This document shows positions 26,622 to 37,869 of a stretch of 64,000 bases of DNA, piece after piece (position 1 is the first letter of the stretch; the number at the start of each line of letters is the position of its first letter). The stretch covers positions 2,976,001-3,040,000 of the forward strand of contig NZ_JACCCC010000001.1 in NCBI RefSeq assembly GCF_013408795.1, in the 5' to 3' direction. Under the pieces are notes generated by a model that was not told the DNA's origin, ran no database searches, and was given only the letters and a program-made list of their open reading frames with translations. The DNA comes from Spinactinospora alkalitolerans. Lineage in GTDB: Bacteria > Actinomycetota > Actinomycetes > Streptosporangiales > Streptosporangiaceae. The translations under genes and the position numbers were made by a program.

Positions 26622-27952
26622 GCCGCCCTCGCGTTCAGGCCCTTGTCGCGCAGCATCTTCACCGTCTCCTCCTGCGTCCGGGCGCACGCCTCCATGAGGG
26701 TCATCTCGCCGGCGAGCTTGCGGCGGACGTTGTCGGAGAGGGCGTCGAAGACCTGCTGCGTGGTCGGTCCCCACGCCCAGTCGGGGTTCTGCTGCTCGGC
26801 TGCGGGCACCAGGATCTCCTCGTTGTAGTTCTGTCCGCCGAAGAACTCCGAGGGCTGCCGGCGCACCGTGCCGATGTGGTCCGGCGACGGCGACCAGCCG
26901 ATGCCGGAGTGCTTGATCATCGCGTCGATGCCCTCGGGGTCGGTGGTCATCCACACGCTGAAGTCCAGGGCCTCCTGCGGGTGGCGGGAGTTGGCCAGTG
27001 TGGCGACCGTCGAACCGCCCAGGTGGGTGGAGCCGAAACCGGTGTCGCCCCAGGTGGGCATGGGGGCCACCCGCCACAGGCCCTCGGTGCCGCCGGTGCC
27101 CTTGATGAGCGCGTCGGCCCAGGAGGCGCTGGTGACGGCGCCGAGGGACCCGTCGCTCGCGGCGGCGAACCAGGCCGGGGAGAAGTGGGCCATCGAGATG
27201 TCCACGAGGTCCTGGTCGATGGCCTTGTCGAAGTGCTCGGCCACGCGCATGGTGGCGTCGTCGGTCATGTCGATCACCCAGCCGTCGTCGTCGGCCCGGA
27301 ACCAGGTGGCCCCGGCCTGGGTGGCGAAGGCGGTGAAGAAGGAGGTGTCGCCCACCGGGAAGCACTCCAGGTACCGGCCGGCGGCGCGGTACTCCGCGGC
27401 CAGCTCGGCCCACTCCTCCCAGGTGGCGGCGGGTTCGGCCCCCAGCTCGTCCATGATGTCGGCCCGGTAGTAGAAGGCGCAGGGCCCGGAGTCCTGCGGG
27501 ATGCCGTAGATCCCGCCGTTGAAGCCGACCTGGCTCATCAGCGTGGGGTCGTACTTGTCGGCGTGCTCGCCGGCCCCGTAGCGGGAGAGGTCCACCAGCC
27601 CGTTGACGAGCATGAAGGCCGGGATCTGCCGCATCTCGATCTGGGCGAGATCAGGCCCGCCCCCGGCGGCCAGGGCGGAGAACATCTTCTGGTAGCCGCC
27701 GTCGTTGGACGCCTGGGTCCACACCGCCTCGACCTGGACGTCGGGATTCTTCTCGTTCCAGATGTCGCAGACCTTCTGCAGGTCCTTCAACCACGACCAG
27801 TAGGTCAGGTGCACGGTCTCCCCCGGCTCGGCGCGCGGGATCAGCGCCTGTTCGGCGGTTCCGCGCCGCCCCGTGCCGCAGGCGGCCAGGGTGGCCCCCA
27901 GCCCGGCGCCGAGCCCGGCTCTGAGCAGGTGCCTTCGTGACAGTTCCGCCAT
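26618..27952 (-). CDS. sugar ABC transporter solute-binding lipoprotein
   Basis: This 444-residue extracellular protein opens LSRRHLLRAGLGAGLGATLA followed by the lipobox Cys (LAAC), so it carries both a twin-Arg motif and a lipidation site. The mature part has family 1 solute-binding features (VHLTYWSWLKDLQKVCDIWN, AAGGGPDLAQIE, YGIPQDSG, GAVTSASWAD). The ATG at 27952 follows GGAAGG. It is the first gene of the beta-galactosidase operon. The likely ligand is a galactoside or galacto-oligosaccharide (inference from context). Confidence 0.93.
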   Translation of the reverse strand: MAELSRRHLLRAGLGAGLGATLAACGTGRRGTAEQALIPRAEPGETVHLTYWSWLKDLQKVCDIWNEKNPDVQVEAVWTQASNDGGYQKMFSALAAGGGPDLAQIEMRQIPAFMLVNGLVDLSRYGAGEHADKYDPTLMSQVGFNGGIYGIPQDSGPCAFYYRADIMDELGAEPAATWEEWAELAAEYRAAGRYLECFPVGDTSFFTAFATQAGATWFRADDDGWVIDMTDDATMRVAEHFDKAIDQDLVDISMAHFSPAWFAAASDGSLGAVTSASWADALIKGTGGTEGLWRVAPMPTWGDTGFGSTHLGGSTVATLANSRHPQEALDFSVWMTTDPEGIDAMIKHSGIGWSPSPDHIGTVRRQPSEFFGGQNYNEEILVPAAEQQNPDWAWGPTTQQVFDALSDNVRRKLAGEMTLMEACARTQEETVKMLRDKGLNARAA

Positions 27953-28100
27953 GAACCTTCCCCTCGAAAGGTCTCGGCCCGCGGGCCGAGACCCGCACAC
28001 TCACCGGAACGGCCGGAGCGGCGTGCGCCGGCGCACGCCCGGCGGACCCGATACCCTGATCCGTCGCATCGCGGGCCATCCCAACGGCAGTTCGAACACA

Positions 28101-28116
28101 AGCGAAAGAATTCGCT
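28101..28116. promoter_or_regulatory. candidate operator of the beta-galactoside operon
   Basis: AGCGAAAGAATTCGCT is a perfect 6-bp inverted repeat around a 4-bp spacer, 149 bp upstream of the binding-protein start, in an AT-richer patch likely to hold the promoter. No LacI-family gene is in the window. Confidence 0.4.
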
Positions 28117-28290
28117 CAGAAGCACGCACATCATCGAGCGGAAAACTGCGGATTGTCAACACTTCTGATCGATATTGACCGACTCTCCATCAACTTCGGA
28201 CACCGAGCGGTAACGTCGTTCCGCGCTACGGCAGGCACGGCGCCCCGACCGGTTCGGGTGGGAAGCACGCCGAGACCTCGACCGATGCGG

Positions 28291-28585
28291 ACCTATTGAG
28301 GTTTGCAGAAGTCGAGTGGGCCTTTAGGTGCAGGGACGGTTCTGCGGGAGGTCGCCGGGAGAGTGCGGCCCTCTTGGCGCGTCCTTCACCGGTGAGCCCG
28401 GCGTGGGGCCGCGCCTCCCGGCCGAAGCGGTGGCGCGGGTTCGCGCACACCTTTGCCGTCTGCTTCGGCGGCGGGGCGCGGCCCACCGGCGGCGATAAAG
28501 CATCCCGCCCGAGGAAAGGGGCCGCGCTCCCGCCGCAGCCTCCCCGCCATCCCACCCCGCGCAACTTCTGCAAACCTCAGTAGGT
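28291..28585. mobile_element. MITE-like non-autonomous element
   Basis: The 295-bp unit is bounded by 22-bp terminal inverted repeats that differ at one base: left 28291-28312 (ACCTATTGAGGTTTGCAGAA and on) and right 28564-28585 (its complement). The 251-bp interior has no conserved frame. No target-site duplication is visible. Size, terminal repeats and lack of coding fit a MITE or deleted insertion sequence. It lies between the sugar operon and a secreted-protein gene. Confidence 0.6.
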
Positions 28586-28750
28586 GGCCCTCGGCTCCCG
28601 GAGCTACAGCGAGCCGCCAAGTGGGAGGCGAGGAGTATCGGAACAAAACCCCGCGCTAAAAGTCCGCTGCTGGAGCGCTGCGAAATATCCGTTTTCCGGG
28701 TTTCGGTAGGTGAACCTCAGCGACGGTTGCAACACCACCTGACACAGAAC

Positions 28751-28786
28751 CGCGGGGCGGGGAACTCCGCGTTCTCCCGCCCCGCG
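28751..28786 (-). terminator. hairpin downstream of the small secreted protein gene
   Basis: CGCGGGGCGGGGAAC pairs with GTTCTCCCGCCCCGCG (one bulged base, 5-nt loop). It is about 95 bp beyond the stop at 28880. Confidence 0.65.
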
Positions 28787-28879
28787 TTCTCCCGGCCTGC
28801 TCCCTCCAGCGTCGTGCTCCGTGAGCGCGAGCGGAGGGCGACCCTGCCGGCCCCGAGTCCGGGGACGGGGCCGCCGCGG

Positions 28880-29338
28880 TCAGGCGTGGGCGCTGTAGTA
28901 GGGCGAGCAGGCGATCTTGCTCGACCCTTGCAGCACGCAGACCCGGAGCAGAAGGCGGGTGCCCTCCGCGATGTTCTTGGTCTTGCTGGCCGTGTAGGGG
29001 GCCGTGTGGCCCGAGGTCGCCGCATAGAGCAAGAACCCGCCGCCGTCGTAGTAGACCCTGCCCTCGACGGCGTAGCCGTCACTGAGCGAGTCCCTCGCGT
29101 AGAGGGTGTCGCCTTTGGGCCAGCCGTTGTTGGAGCCGGGGTCGGCGTTCCAGAGGACCACTCCGGCATCGCTGCCGCTGTTGCCGATGGTGATGTAGCG
29201 GGAGCCGTCGGACTGCAGGCCGTAGTCGCCGAAGCTGAAGCTGGCGGCCTGGGCGGGAGCGGCCACCGCGGTGAAGGCGCCGGCCGTCATCACCGCCACC
29301 GCCGCGATGGCCGCCGCGCGTCGCAGAATCTGTCGCAT
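28880..29338 (-). CDS. small secreted protein of unknown function
   Basis: This 152-residue protein has a clear Sec signal peptide (basic ILRRAAAIAAVAV, hydrophobic core, cleavage after APAQA-A). The mature part is about 120 residues, Gly/Ser/Tyr-rich with probable beta strands (SRYITIGNSGSDAGVVLWN, GRVYYDGGGFLLYA) and two Cys near the C-terminus that could form a disulfide (RVCVLQGSSKIAC). It is followed by a strong terminator. I recognise no family. Confidence 0.8.
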   Translation of the reverse strand: MRQILRRAAAIAAVAVMTAGAFTAVAAPAQAASFSFGDYGLQSDGSRYITIGNSGSDAGVVLWNADPGSNNGWPKGDTLYARDSLSDGYAVEGRVYYDGGGFLLYAATSGHTAPYTASKTKNIAEGTRLLLRVCVLQGSSKIACSPYYSAHA

Positions 29339-29642
29339 TTACACCTCTTTTGTGAGGGAACGGGGGCTTTGCGAGCCTAGCGAGCGCCCGTGACACCGCG
29401 CACTGAAATGACCACAAACGGACACGGCGTCGCGCTCCGACGGCCCACCCAGGACCTCCCGCACCCGCGCGTGCTAAGAGGGCGAGGAGGACCTGCGCTC
29501 CTACCGCGCCGCGTAGGGGCCCGGGCGCGATACAGCCGATCTCCTCGGCGGTGGGAGCGGGGAACACGTGCAGGGGGCGGGCCGAGGCTCTAGGCTGCGG
29601 TGCGCGTGTCGGTGGGCTGTGGGCGGACAGGGAGCGCGGTCG

Positions 29643-31499
29643 GTGGCGGAACGACTCAAAGGAGTGCTCGGCTGGACCGGGATCGCGGTGCTCGTGGGGG
29701 CCGTGGTCCTCATGGTGCCCCGCCTCTTCGGCCTCGATGAGGACGTCGCGGCCGGCCAGGACCTGTCACCGCTGATCGTGGCGGCACTGGTCCTCGGGCT
29801 CGCGGCGGGCGGCTTCGTGACCCTTCGATTCCCGGACGGCCACGGCGACCGCGGCACCGGCCGCCCGGACCTGGTGGGCGCGATCGTACGGGTGGCGGCC
29901 GTCCTGGCGGGGTTCGCCCTGGTATGGGCGACCTATCCCACCCGGCACCTGGCCCCCGCGGTCCGCAACGGGGACTACCGCATGTTCCCCGGCATGGTGA
30001 CCGAGCTGTGGATCGGTGTCTGCCTCGTCGCACTGGGACTGGTGCTGCTGTGCTCGGGCAGCTCCCTGCTGCTGCCGCAGAGCTGGAAGCGCGCGCTGAC
30101 CGGACTCACGGCGGGCATCCTGGCGGTGATCCTGCTCTGGGGGATGACCCCGCCTCTCACCCGGTTCCTCATGGTCGAGCACGCGGTCGCCAAGACCGTG
30201 GGGGACCCCGCGCCGGTACCCGCCGACATCAGCCGGGTGGGGTGGAGCTGGCAGCCGGAGCACCGCGTCATGGGCGTGGAACGGGGACCGCGCGGACCGA
30301 TCGTGCGCTACGCCGACGGCTTCGTCGCCCTGGACGGGGCCGACGGCGAGGAGCTGTGGACCTACCGGCTGCCCTACGCACGGCAGGTGGAGACCGGCGT
30401 CTTCGCGGGCGATGAGCGGTACGCCTACCTCCTGTACGTGGCCGAGCCCGAACTCGAGACCAGGACGATGGTGGTGCTGGACACCGCGACCGGGGAGGTG
30501 GTCCGAAACGCACCCATGCCCGAACTGGGTGAGGACGCACCGTCGAAGGGCCCGCACCTGACCCCTGATCTGCGTGTCTTCCTCGTCCAGGAGGACGGTG
30601 GGGCCGTGGTGGTCGCCCACGCCACGGACTCCGCCGAACGGATCTGGGAATTCCCACTGGAGGACTCGACTCCGGAACGCCTGTGCCGGTGGGACGGGAA
30701 CGACGGGATACGCGAACACGGTGACCGAGTCCTGGTGGCCCGGCTGTGCCTGGACGAGGAGCACCTTCCGGACCATGACCGCAGCGCCGCCCTCGCGAAC
30801 ATGGACGTCCCCGACGACGCGGTGGAGAGCGTGGTCGCGCTGGACACCGCCACCGGTCAGCAGGTGTGGCGCCGTGAATGGACACCCGACGACCTGTCCA
30901 CCGGCGACCTGCCCTATGTCGGCGGCACTCGTGAAGGGCGCGGAGCCGAACCGGTGGCCGTGACCGAGGGCGGCACGTTCACCCTGGCCACAGGAGAGCC
31001 CGTGCGAGTCCGCCCCGAGAAGCCCGGCGACCCCCGGAGACACCGGGACCACACCCTGGCGATCGACACCGCGGGAGCCGTGGTGCTGCGGGAGGCCGTG
31101 CTGCGACTGGAGGAGGCCGAGAAGCCCGCCCTCGTCCTGCGCACCGACGCCGCGGGCGAGGTCGTCCAGCGCACAGAACTCGCCCCGGACATAGTGGGCC
31201 GCTACCTGGAGTCCGTCCACGTCCTGGACGAGGTCCTGGTCGCCCCGCACGTGGAGCGCGACGACTCCACTGAGAACCCGATCCGCGCGCTCGCGGCCGT
31301 GCCCCTCGGGGCGGAGGTGGGAGAGGACGACCTCGTGTGGATCGACTTCGGCGGTGAACGGCTCCCGGAGACCCCCGATTCCCGGCAGACCCAGGCCCTG
31401 CACCGCACGCTGGCCGTCCCCGGTGCCGTGGTGTCCTATGTCATTGACCCGAACGAATCCGGATCCGACCTTTCTCCCCTCCACGGCCTGGTCCCGTGA
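29643..31499 (+). CDS. membrane protein with PQQ-like beta-propeller domain
   Basis: About 618 residues. The N-terminal 190 hold four to five hydrophobic helices (WTGIAVLVGAVVLMVPRLFG, LIVAALVLGLAAGGFVTL, a third before YPTRHLAPA, ELWIGVCLVALGLVLLCSG, AGILAVILLWGM). The extracytoplasmic remainder has PQQ-like repeats recognisable by ALDGADGEELWTYRL, VLDTATGEVVR and VALDTATGQQVWRREW. Such proteins act in envelope processes or sensing; the ligand is unknown. The GTG at 29643 (GGGAGC upstream) is chosen over an earlier in-frame ATG at 29568. Confidence 0.78.
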   Translation: MAERLKGVLGWTGIAVLVGAVVLMVPRLFGLDEDVAAGQDLSPLIVAALVLGLAAGGFVTLRFPDGHGDRGTGRPDLVGAIVRVAAVLAGFALVWATYPTRHLAPAVRNGDYRMFPGMVTELWIGVCLVALGLVLLCSGSSLLLPQSWKRALTGLTAGILAVILLWGMTPPLTRFLMVEHAVAKTVGDPAPVPADISRVGWSWQPEHRVMGVERGPRGPIVRYADGFVALDGADGEELWTYRLPYARQVETGVFAGDERYAYLLYVAEPELETRTMVVLDTATGEVVRNAPMPELGEDAPSKGPHLTPDLRVFLVQEDGGAVVVAHATDSAERIWEFPLEDSTPERLCRWDGNDGIREHGDRVLVARLCLDEEHLPDHDRSAALANMDVPDDAVESVVALDTATGQQVWRREWTPDDLSTGDLPYVGGTREGRGAEPVAVTEGGTFTLATGEPVRVRPEKPGDPRRHRDHTLAIDTAGAVVLREAVLRLEEAEKPALVLRTDAAGEVVQRTELAPDIVGRYLESVHVLDEVLVAPHVERDDSTENPIRALAAVPLGAEVGEDDLVWIDFGGERLPETPDSRQTQALHRTLAVPGAVVSYVIDPNESGSDLSPLHGLVP

Positions 31500-31689
31500 C
31501 CCCGCCCCGTCTCCGCCTCGACGGGCTACTCAGCTCCTCGCTGACCAAGAAGGACGCCGAGGCGGAGACCACCGGACCCGGCAGCGGCAGGGGTGGCGAT
31601 CAAGATGCGGATCGGTATCGGCCCCCTTCATAGGGGTCGGGGGACATCGCGCACTCACCGTCCGGACGCATCCGCTCCGTCCACGCGGG

Positions 31690-32100
31690 GACGGCCCATC
31701 GTCTCGGCGATGAGATCGGAGTCGAGGGAGTGGGCATGGATAACGGCGAGGTCGAAGGAGCCGGGCAGCTTCTCCCCGGTCAGCCGGAAGGCATCGCGTG
31801 CCGCCTCGTCCGAGGCATCGACATGGAGACGACGGTCTCGCCTCCTTCAGCTCCGAAGCCGCCTCCGCGTAGACCCGGCCGACGAGTGCGTAGATCGCCT
31901 CGGCGCCGCCCAGCAGCGCCATGATCCCGCAGATCTGCTGCGATATGACCTGCGGGTTCCTCGATTTGCGACCGGCGCTGCTCGTGGCCTCCCCCTTCCC
32001 GAGCAGGACCGCGTCGACGACCGTCGGAAGAGCGGCGATGCGCAGCCACCGCTCCCGTAGGCGGTCACCGCTAACCGGCCAACCGGTTCCGTCAGCAGGG
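31690..32100 (-). pseudogene. decayed paralogue of the zinc-ribbon membrane protein at 39528
   Basis: On the minus strand a hydrophobic helix (IMALLGGAEAIYALVGRVY) is followed by GGETVVSM and then, one frame over, by ARDAFRLTGEKLPGSFDLAV and ETMGR. The intact gene at 39528-40520 has GGETVVSV, then ALDAFRLAWEELPGSFDIVS and VETMGRDEL. At least one frameshift lies between the two parts, and the rest of the gene is missing. Confidence 0.65.
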
Positions 32101-33645
32101 TGATGAGCTCCTGGTCGAGGGGAACGGCGTCGACGGTTTCGCCAGGGTCGACCAGAGCGCTCTGCACACGGCGACCGACGCCGCCTACCGCAGGGCTCTG
32201 CGACCGGGGCCCCGGTGTCTCCGCGTCCGCATCTCGGGAAGCCTCTGGCGGAAGTGTCGCCTTCTCCGACGATGCCGAAGCCGAAGCCGCCAAAGATGCC
32301 GCGTCGCCCGCTTCGGGGCTCGACGGCCTCGAGGTCACCCCCTGGATCCCGAGTAGTCGGCGGATGTCAGCCCACAGCCATTGCGGCAGCTCGGGAGGAG
32401 TGGCGCTGCGCTTCAGACTCTTCGCGGCGCCCGAGCAGCGGCCCGCCCGCTCGATGTCACCGGAGAGCCCGTACTCCTGACCGACGCGGGAGAGCAGCAG
32501 GCGCAGTTCCGACCAGAGGACGTCGTTTCCGGGCGCGACGGCGATCCGGGGTTCCTCGGTCCATGCAGGGGACTCCTGGAGCGGCCGGGCGAGCGCACCG
32601 CGCTTCCGCGCGGCCCGGCCCGAGTGCGTCGTCCCCTCCGCGGGATGCTTCTCGGCCGTTCGGACGGTGCGGGGCGCCGGTCACGATGCCTGAGATCGGG
32701 AGGGAGAACCGGACATTGACGGGGAAGCCGGGGGCGGGCCCCTGCGCCGATCGCGTGTCCGCCCTGACCACGTGGGAGAAGCCCGCCGCGGACGGATCCG
32801 CGACGGTTCGGCTCTCCGATTCCCTCGGCAGCACGGTGAAGCCCTCGGTCAGGAGAGGAAGCCCCGGCGGGAGCACGGGACGGGCAGGAGATGCGTCGGG
32901 GGCGGGGACCGCGGGCCCGCCCGTCTTCGCAGCTTTGCGCTTCCGCCGGATCTCATCGGCGTGGGGAGTGCTGAGGCCGTGTTCGCTCAGGACGCATTCG
33001 TCCAGGTCAACCCATATGACAGGGTCCTTCTCCGGGCGCGTCCCGATTTCGAGCCGGTACCGTCCCGCTTCTCCGCCCAGGCGGCAGTGCAGGGTGTAGC
33101 CGAACTGTTCGAGAAGCTGTTTGGGAGCCTTCGCCCCGGGCGCGAAGAGCCAGGTCAGCCAGGAAGCCGTATCACGCAGCCGAACATCGCAGTCCTCCCA
33201 GTAGGAGGGGGAGGTGGTGCGGAACTCGACCGCGACGATCCCGCGATCGTCACTCGTGCCGATCCGCATGCTGCGACAGGTCCCTCCCTCCCGGAAGTTC
33301 CCGCTCAAGACGGGAGGGGCGACCCGTTGCCCCTGCCTCCTCAGCCAGTGGGCCAGATCGAGGTTGACGTACAGGTGGTCCGCGCTGCGCTCATCGTTAT
33401 AGGACCTCAGACACTCGGCCGGTCGGCCGTTCTCCGGGTAGTGCGCGAAATGGGGGACGTAAACCCGGCCGACCCTGGCCTTGAGTTTCTTTCCGCACCC
33501 TCCCAGCCATGTCCCGCACCAGAAGCTGCGGATCGCGTACCTCTCCTTGAGGTGCCGCGCGGCCTCGTAGTCCTGCGGCAGATCACCGGCTCGTAAGAGC
33601 CGGCGCCGCCCAGGACGGCCGTCTGCACCTTGCGCCTGTCTTCCA
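32101..33645 (-). pseudogene. CoiA-like zinc-ribbon protein gene with two frameshifts
   Basis: The ATG at 33645 encodes MEDRRKVQTAVLGGAG. The sequence then continues one frame over with DLPQDYEAARHLKERYAIRS, then FWCGTWLGGCGKKLKA and VPHFAHYP, the Cys/His zinc-ribbon opening of CoiA-family proteins. The central part (DHLYVNLDLAHWLRR, then DPVIWVDLDECVLSEHGL) follows in that frame to about 32690. The coding signal then shifts again (VLWSELRLLLSRVGQEYGLS, LPQWLWADIRRLLG) and fades near 32100. CoiA proteins are linked to DNA uptake and nuclease function. The two single-base shifts fall around short C/G runs. Confidence 0.65.
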
Positions 33646-33728
33646 TCGGGGGACTCCTTCTCAGGTCGGACGGTCGGTGATCCGGCTTCGGCGGCACCGG
33701 TGGACGGCTTCCACCGCGATCGGCCCGC

Positions 33729-35876
33729 TCACGCGATTCCCGCTTCGGTCAGGAACTCGCTCGGCTCCTTGTGCCAGGAGACATGGAGCTGGTCGCGGGC
33801 GCGGGTGCAGGCGACGAACAGCAGGCAGCGCTCGGCCATCAGGTCGGTGGCGTGCTGGATCGGGTCGACGTCGGCGGGGGTGACGGCCTTGGCGAAGGGC
33901 ACCGCCCAGTCGCACACCCCCGCCACCGCGACGCAGCGGAACTCCAGCCCCTTGAGCGCGTGCATGGTGCCCGCGCGCACCCCCTCGGTCTCGGGCTTGG
34001 GGGTCGAGCGCAGCAGCACCGCCGGGACGCCCTCGGCCACCAACCCCTCCTTCACCTTCCTGGCCACCGCGTTGAACCGGGCCGCGACCGCGATCTCCGA
34101 AGGGGCGATCCCCGCCTCCACCCACGCGCGCACCCGGCGGACGACCTCGGCGACCTCCGCATCCTGGTCGGGGGCGCCGAACGCGACGGGGGCCGCGCCG
34201 TGCAGCGACGACCGGTACCCGGCGAGGGTGTCGTCCCCGCCGTCGGCCAGCCCCTCCACCGGACGGCCGTCCAGCAGCGCCCGCGACCAGGCCAGGATCT
34301 CCTGGGTGCTGCGGTAGTTCCGCTTCAGCCGGGTGGTGCGCCCCACCACCTTGATGCCCAGGGACTTCAGCGACACCTTCGCGTCGTAGATCCGCTGGTG
34401 CGGGTCGCCGGCGATGAACAGGTCGTCGGGCCGGACCGGGACGGCGGCGCGCAGCAGCCGCCACTGGGCCGGGTGCAGGTCCTGGGCCTCGTCGACGACG
34501 ACGTGCCGGTACAGCGGCCCCTCCTCCTCCAGCGTCCGGGCCGCGACGTCGCAGGCCCGCAGGTGGGTGTGCACGCCGTCGGCGTCCAGGCCCGCGGTGA
34601 ACTCGCTCATCGCCCGCCACAGCAGCGGCCGGAGGGCGCGCGCCAGCGGCCTGCCCCGGCCGGGCCGGTCGGCGGCCAGGTAGGCGTCCGGGTCGTCGAT
34701 GCGCTGAGCCAGGACGACGTGCCGGTACTCCTGGGCGAGGAACCGCTCATTCCACGGCAGGTCGAGGCGCTCGGCGATCTCCTTCCAGCGGGCCTGCTCC
34801 TCCGCGTCGCCGAGGAAATGCGGGGCCTCGCCCCCGGCAGCCTCGGTGAGGACCCGGCCGGCCTGGGCGTTGACGGTGGTGACGTCGACGCGCTCCAGCA
34901 GGTCCGGGTCGGCGACGAGCTCGGTCAGCCCCGAGCGCAGCGCCGACACCAGGGCGTTGGTGAACGTGGTGAGCAGGATGCGCTCGCCTGGCCGCAGGTG
35001 GTTCAGGAGGTGCCTGACCCGGTGCATGGCCACCACCGACTTGCCGGTTCCGGGACCGCCGGTCACCTGGTAGCTGCCGGGGTAGCTGGGCCGGTAGGCG
35101 ACCTTGCGCTGGGAGGGGTGCAGGAAGATCCGCCACTCGGCGAACGGCCGGTCCAGGATCTCGGCCAGCTCCTCGGCGCCCGAGACCAGCGCGATCCGGG
35201 TGGGGGTGTTGCGGATGGCCGTCTCGATGACGGAGGAGTCGTCACCGGCGGCCGGTGCGGGGGCGCGGTGGGCGACGATGTCGCGCCACACCTCCTCCAC
35301 GCCGAACCCGTTGGCGAGGAACTGCAGCACCTCTGCCTGGTCCTCGGGCAGGTAGGGCGCGAACACCTCCAACTGCTGAGCGTCGACGATGGTGCGGGCG
35401 GCGCGCAGTGTCGTGTCGTCGACGCCGAGGGCGCGCAGGTCCCCGTCGGAGATGTCGGCGAAGAGGAGCCGGCCCGCTCCGGCGGCCCGCCGCTCCATCG
35501 CCGGGGTGACGCGCTCCAGCCCCTCGGCGTCCCAGACCTCCAGTCCGCGGGTGGCGGAGTTGACCCCGGCGTCGAGCTTGGCCGCCCACGCGTAGGCGTC
35601 GTCGTGCGGCAGGACCTTCAGCAGCAGCAGGGTGCCGCCGCCCTCCGGGGCGAACACCACGCCCCGGTGGAAGTTGTCCACCTTGAACGTGCGGATGTGC
35701 CGGTTGCGCGCCCCGGCCGGGGGCTTGAAGTTCAGCCCCTTGTCCGCCTTGAGCTGGGCGGGGGTGAGCTTGGGGAACTTGTCCATCGCCTCGCGCACGT
35801 TCTTGCGCACGTGCACCGGCAGCGCGTCGTAGTCTCCGCCCTTGAAGAACCGCTTCTCGAACGCGAGCTGGGGCAT
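33729..35876 (-). CDS. UvrD/Rep-type helicase with RelE-like N-terminal domain
   Basis: This is a 715-residue superfamily 1A helicase. Walker A is TGGPGTGKSVVAMHR (about residue 275), Walker B VVVDEAQDLHP, motif III FIAGDPHQRIYD, motif IV LKRNYRST and motif VI FVACTRARDQLHVSW. The first 110 residues, before the helicase core, look like a RelE/ParE-superfamily fold (LPVHVRKNVREAMDKFPKL, HIRTFKVDNFHRGVVF, LLLKVLPHDDAYAWA). It is 84 bp downstream of a Ser/Thr kinase gene and probably co-transcribed. A role in phage defence or DNA-stress signalling is inference from this pairing and the nearby restriction genes. Confidence 0.85.
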   Translation of the reverse strand: MPQLAFEKRFFKGGDYDALPVHVRKNVREAMDKFPKLTPAQLKADKGLNFKPPAGARNRHIRTFKVDNFHRGVVFAPEGGGTLLLLKVLPHDDAYAWAAKLDAGVNSATRGLEVWDAEGLERVTPAMERRAAGAGRLLFADISDGDLRALGVDDTTLRAARTIVDAQQLEVFAPYLPEDQAEVLQFLANGFGVEEVWRDIVAHRAPAPAAGDDSSVIETAIRNTPTRIALVSGAEELAEILDRPFAEWRIFLHPSQRKVAYRPSYPGSYQVTGGPGTGKSVVAMHRVRHLLNHLRPGERILLTTFTNALVSALRSGLTELVADPDLLERVDVTTVNAQAGRVLTEAAGGEAPHFLGDAEEQARWKEIAERLDLPWNERFLAQEYRHVVLAQRIDDPDAYLAADRPGRGRPLARALRPLLWRAMSEFTAGLDADGVHTHLRACDVAARTLEEEGPLYRHVVVDEAQDLHPAQWRLLRAAVPVRPDDLFIAGDPHQRIYDAKVSLKSLGIKVVGRTTRLKRNYRSTQEILAWSRALLDGRPVEGLADGGDDTLAGYRSSLHGAAPVAFGAPDQDAEVAEVVRRVRAWVEAGIAPSEIAVAARFNAVARKVKEGLVAEGVPAVLLRSTPKPETEGVRAGTMHALKGLEFRCVAVAGVCDWAVPFAKAVTPADVDPIQHATDLMAERCLLFVACTRARDQLHVSWHKEPSEFLTEAGIA

Positions 35877-35959
35877 GGGGGGACGGTCGCCTTCCTGGTC
35901 GTGCCGACGGGGGAGGAGAAGGGACGGTGGTGTGGCGGCTCGGCCGGTGGTGCGTGCGG

Positions 35960-37558
<1,599 letters not shown>

Positions 37559-37617
37559 CGTGCCCTGTCCTCTCCGCTCTCGTGTTGTGGGAAGTGGGAG
37601 TGGCGACCGGACGGCTG

Positions 37618-37869
37618 CTAGAGCCGGTCGGCCTTCACGTCCCGCAGGAAGGACGCCCACTCACCCGAGGGGAAGCCGAGGTGGCCGAGGTGGCGGTTCC
37701 GGGTGTCGCGCATCAGGGCCGAGTCCGATAGTTCGGCGACCTCGACGCAGTTTCCGCCCTTCTCGTTGCTGTAAGAGGACTTGTGCCACGCCAGACGGAC
37801 CTCGACGCAGTTTCCGCCCTTGGAGTTGCTGTAGCTGCTCTTGCGCCACGTCTCACCGATGACACTCAC
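37618..37869 (-). CDS. DUF397 protein with a duplicated N-terminal motif
   Basis: This 83-residue protein starts with two tandem copies of W-(R/H)-K-S-S-Y-S-N-x-K-G-G-N-C-V-E-V, then SALMRDTRNR and FPSGEWASFLRDVKA, the usual DUF397 tail. Normal members are about 60 residues with one copy. It is coupled to the XRE regulator through a 4-bp overlap. DUF397 proteins regularly accompany XRE/DUF5753 regulators in streptomycetes and relatives and may act as their antagonists (known association, unclear mechanism). Confidence 0.9.
   Translation of the reverse strand: MSVIGETWRKSSYSNSKGGNCVEVRLAWHKSSYSNEKGGNCVEVAELSDSALMRDTRNRHLGHLGFPSGEWASFLRDVKADRL

Noticed and set aside
28226-28573. 115-codon frame spanning the MITE-like element
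   Set aside because: It reads through the terminal repeats and has no family features, so the repeat structure explains the region better.
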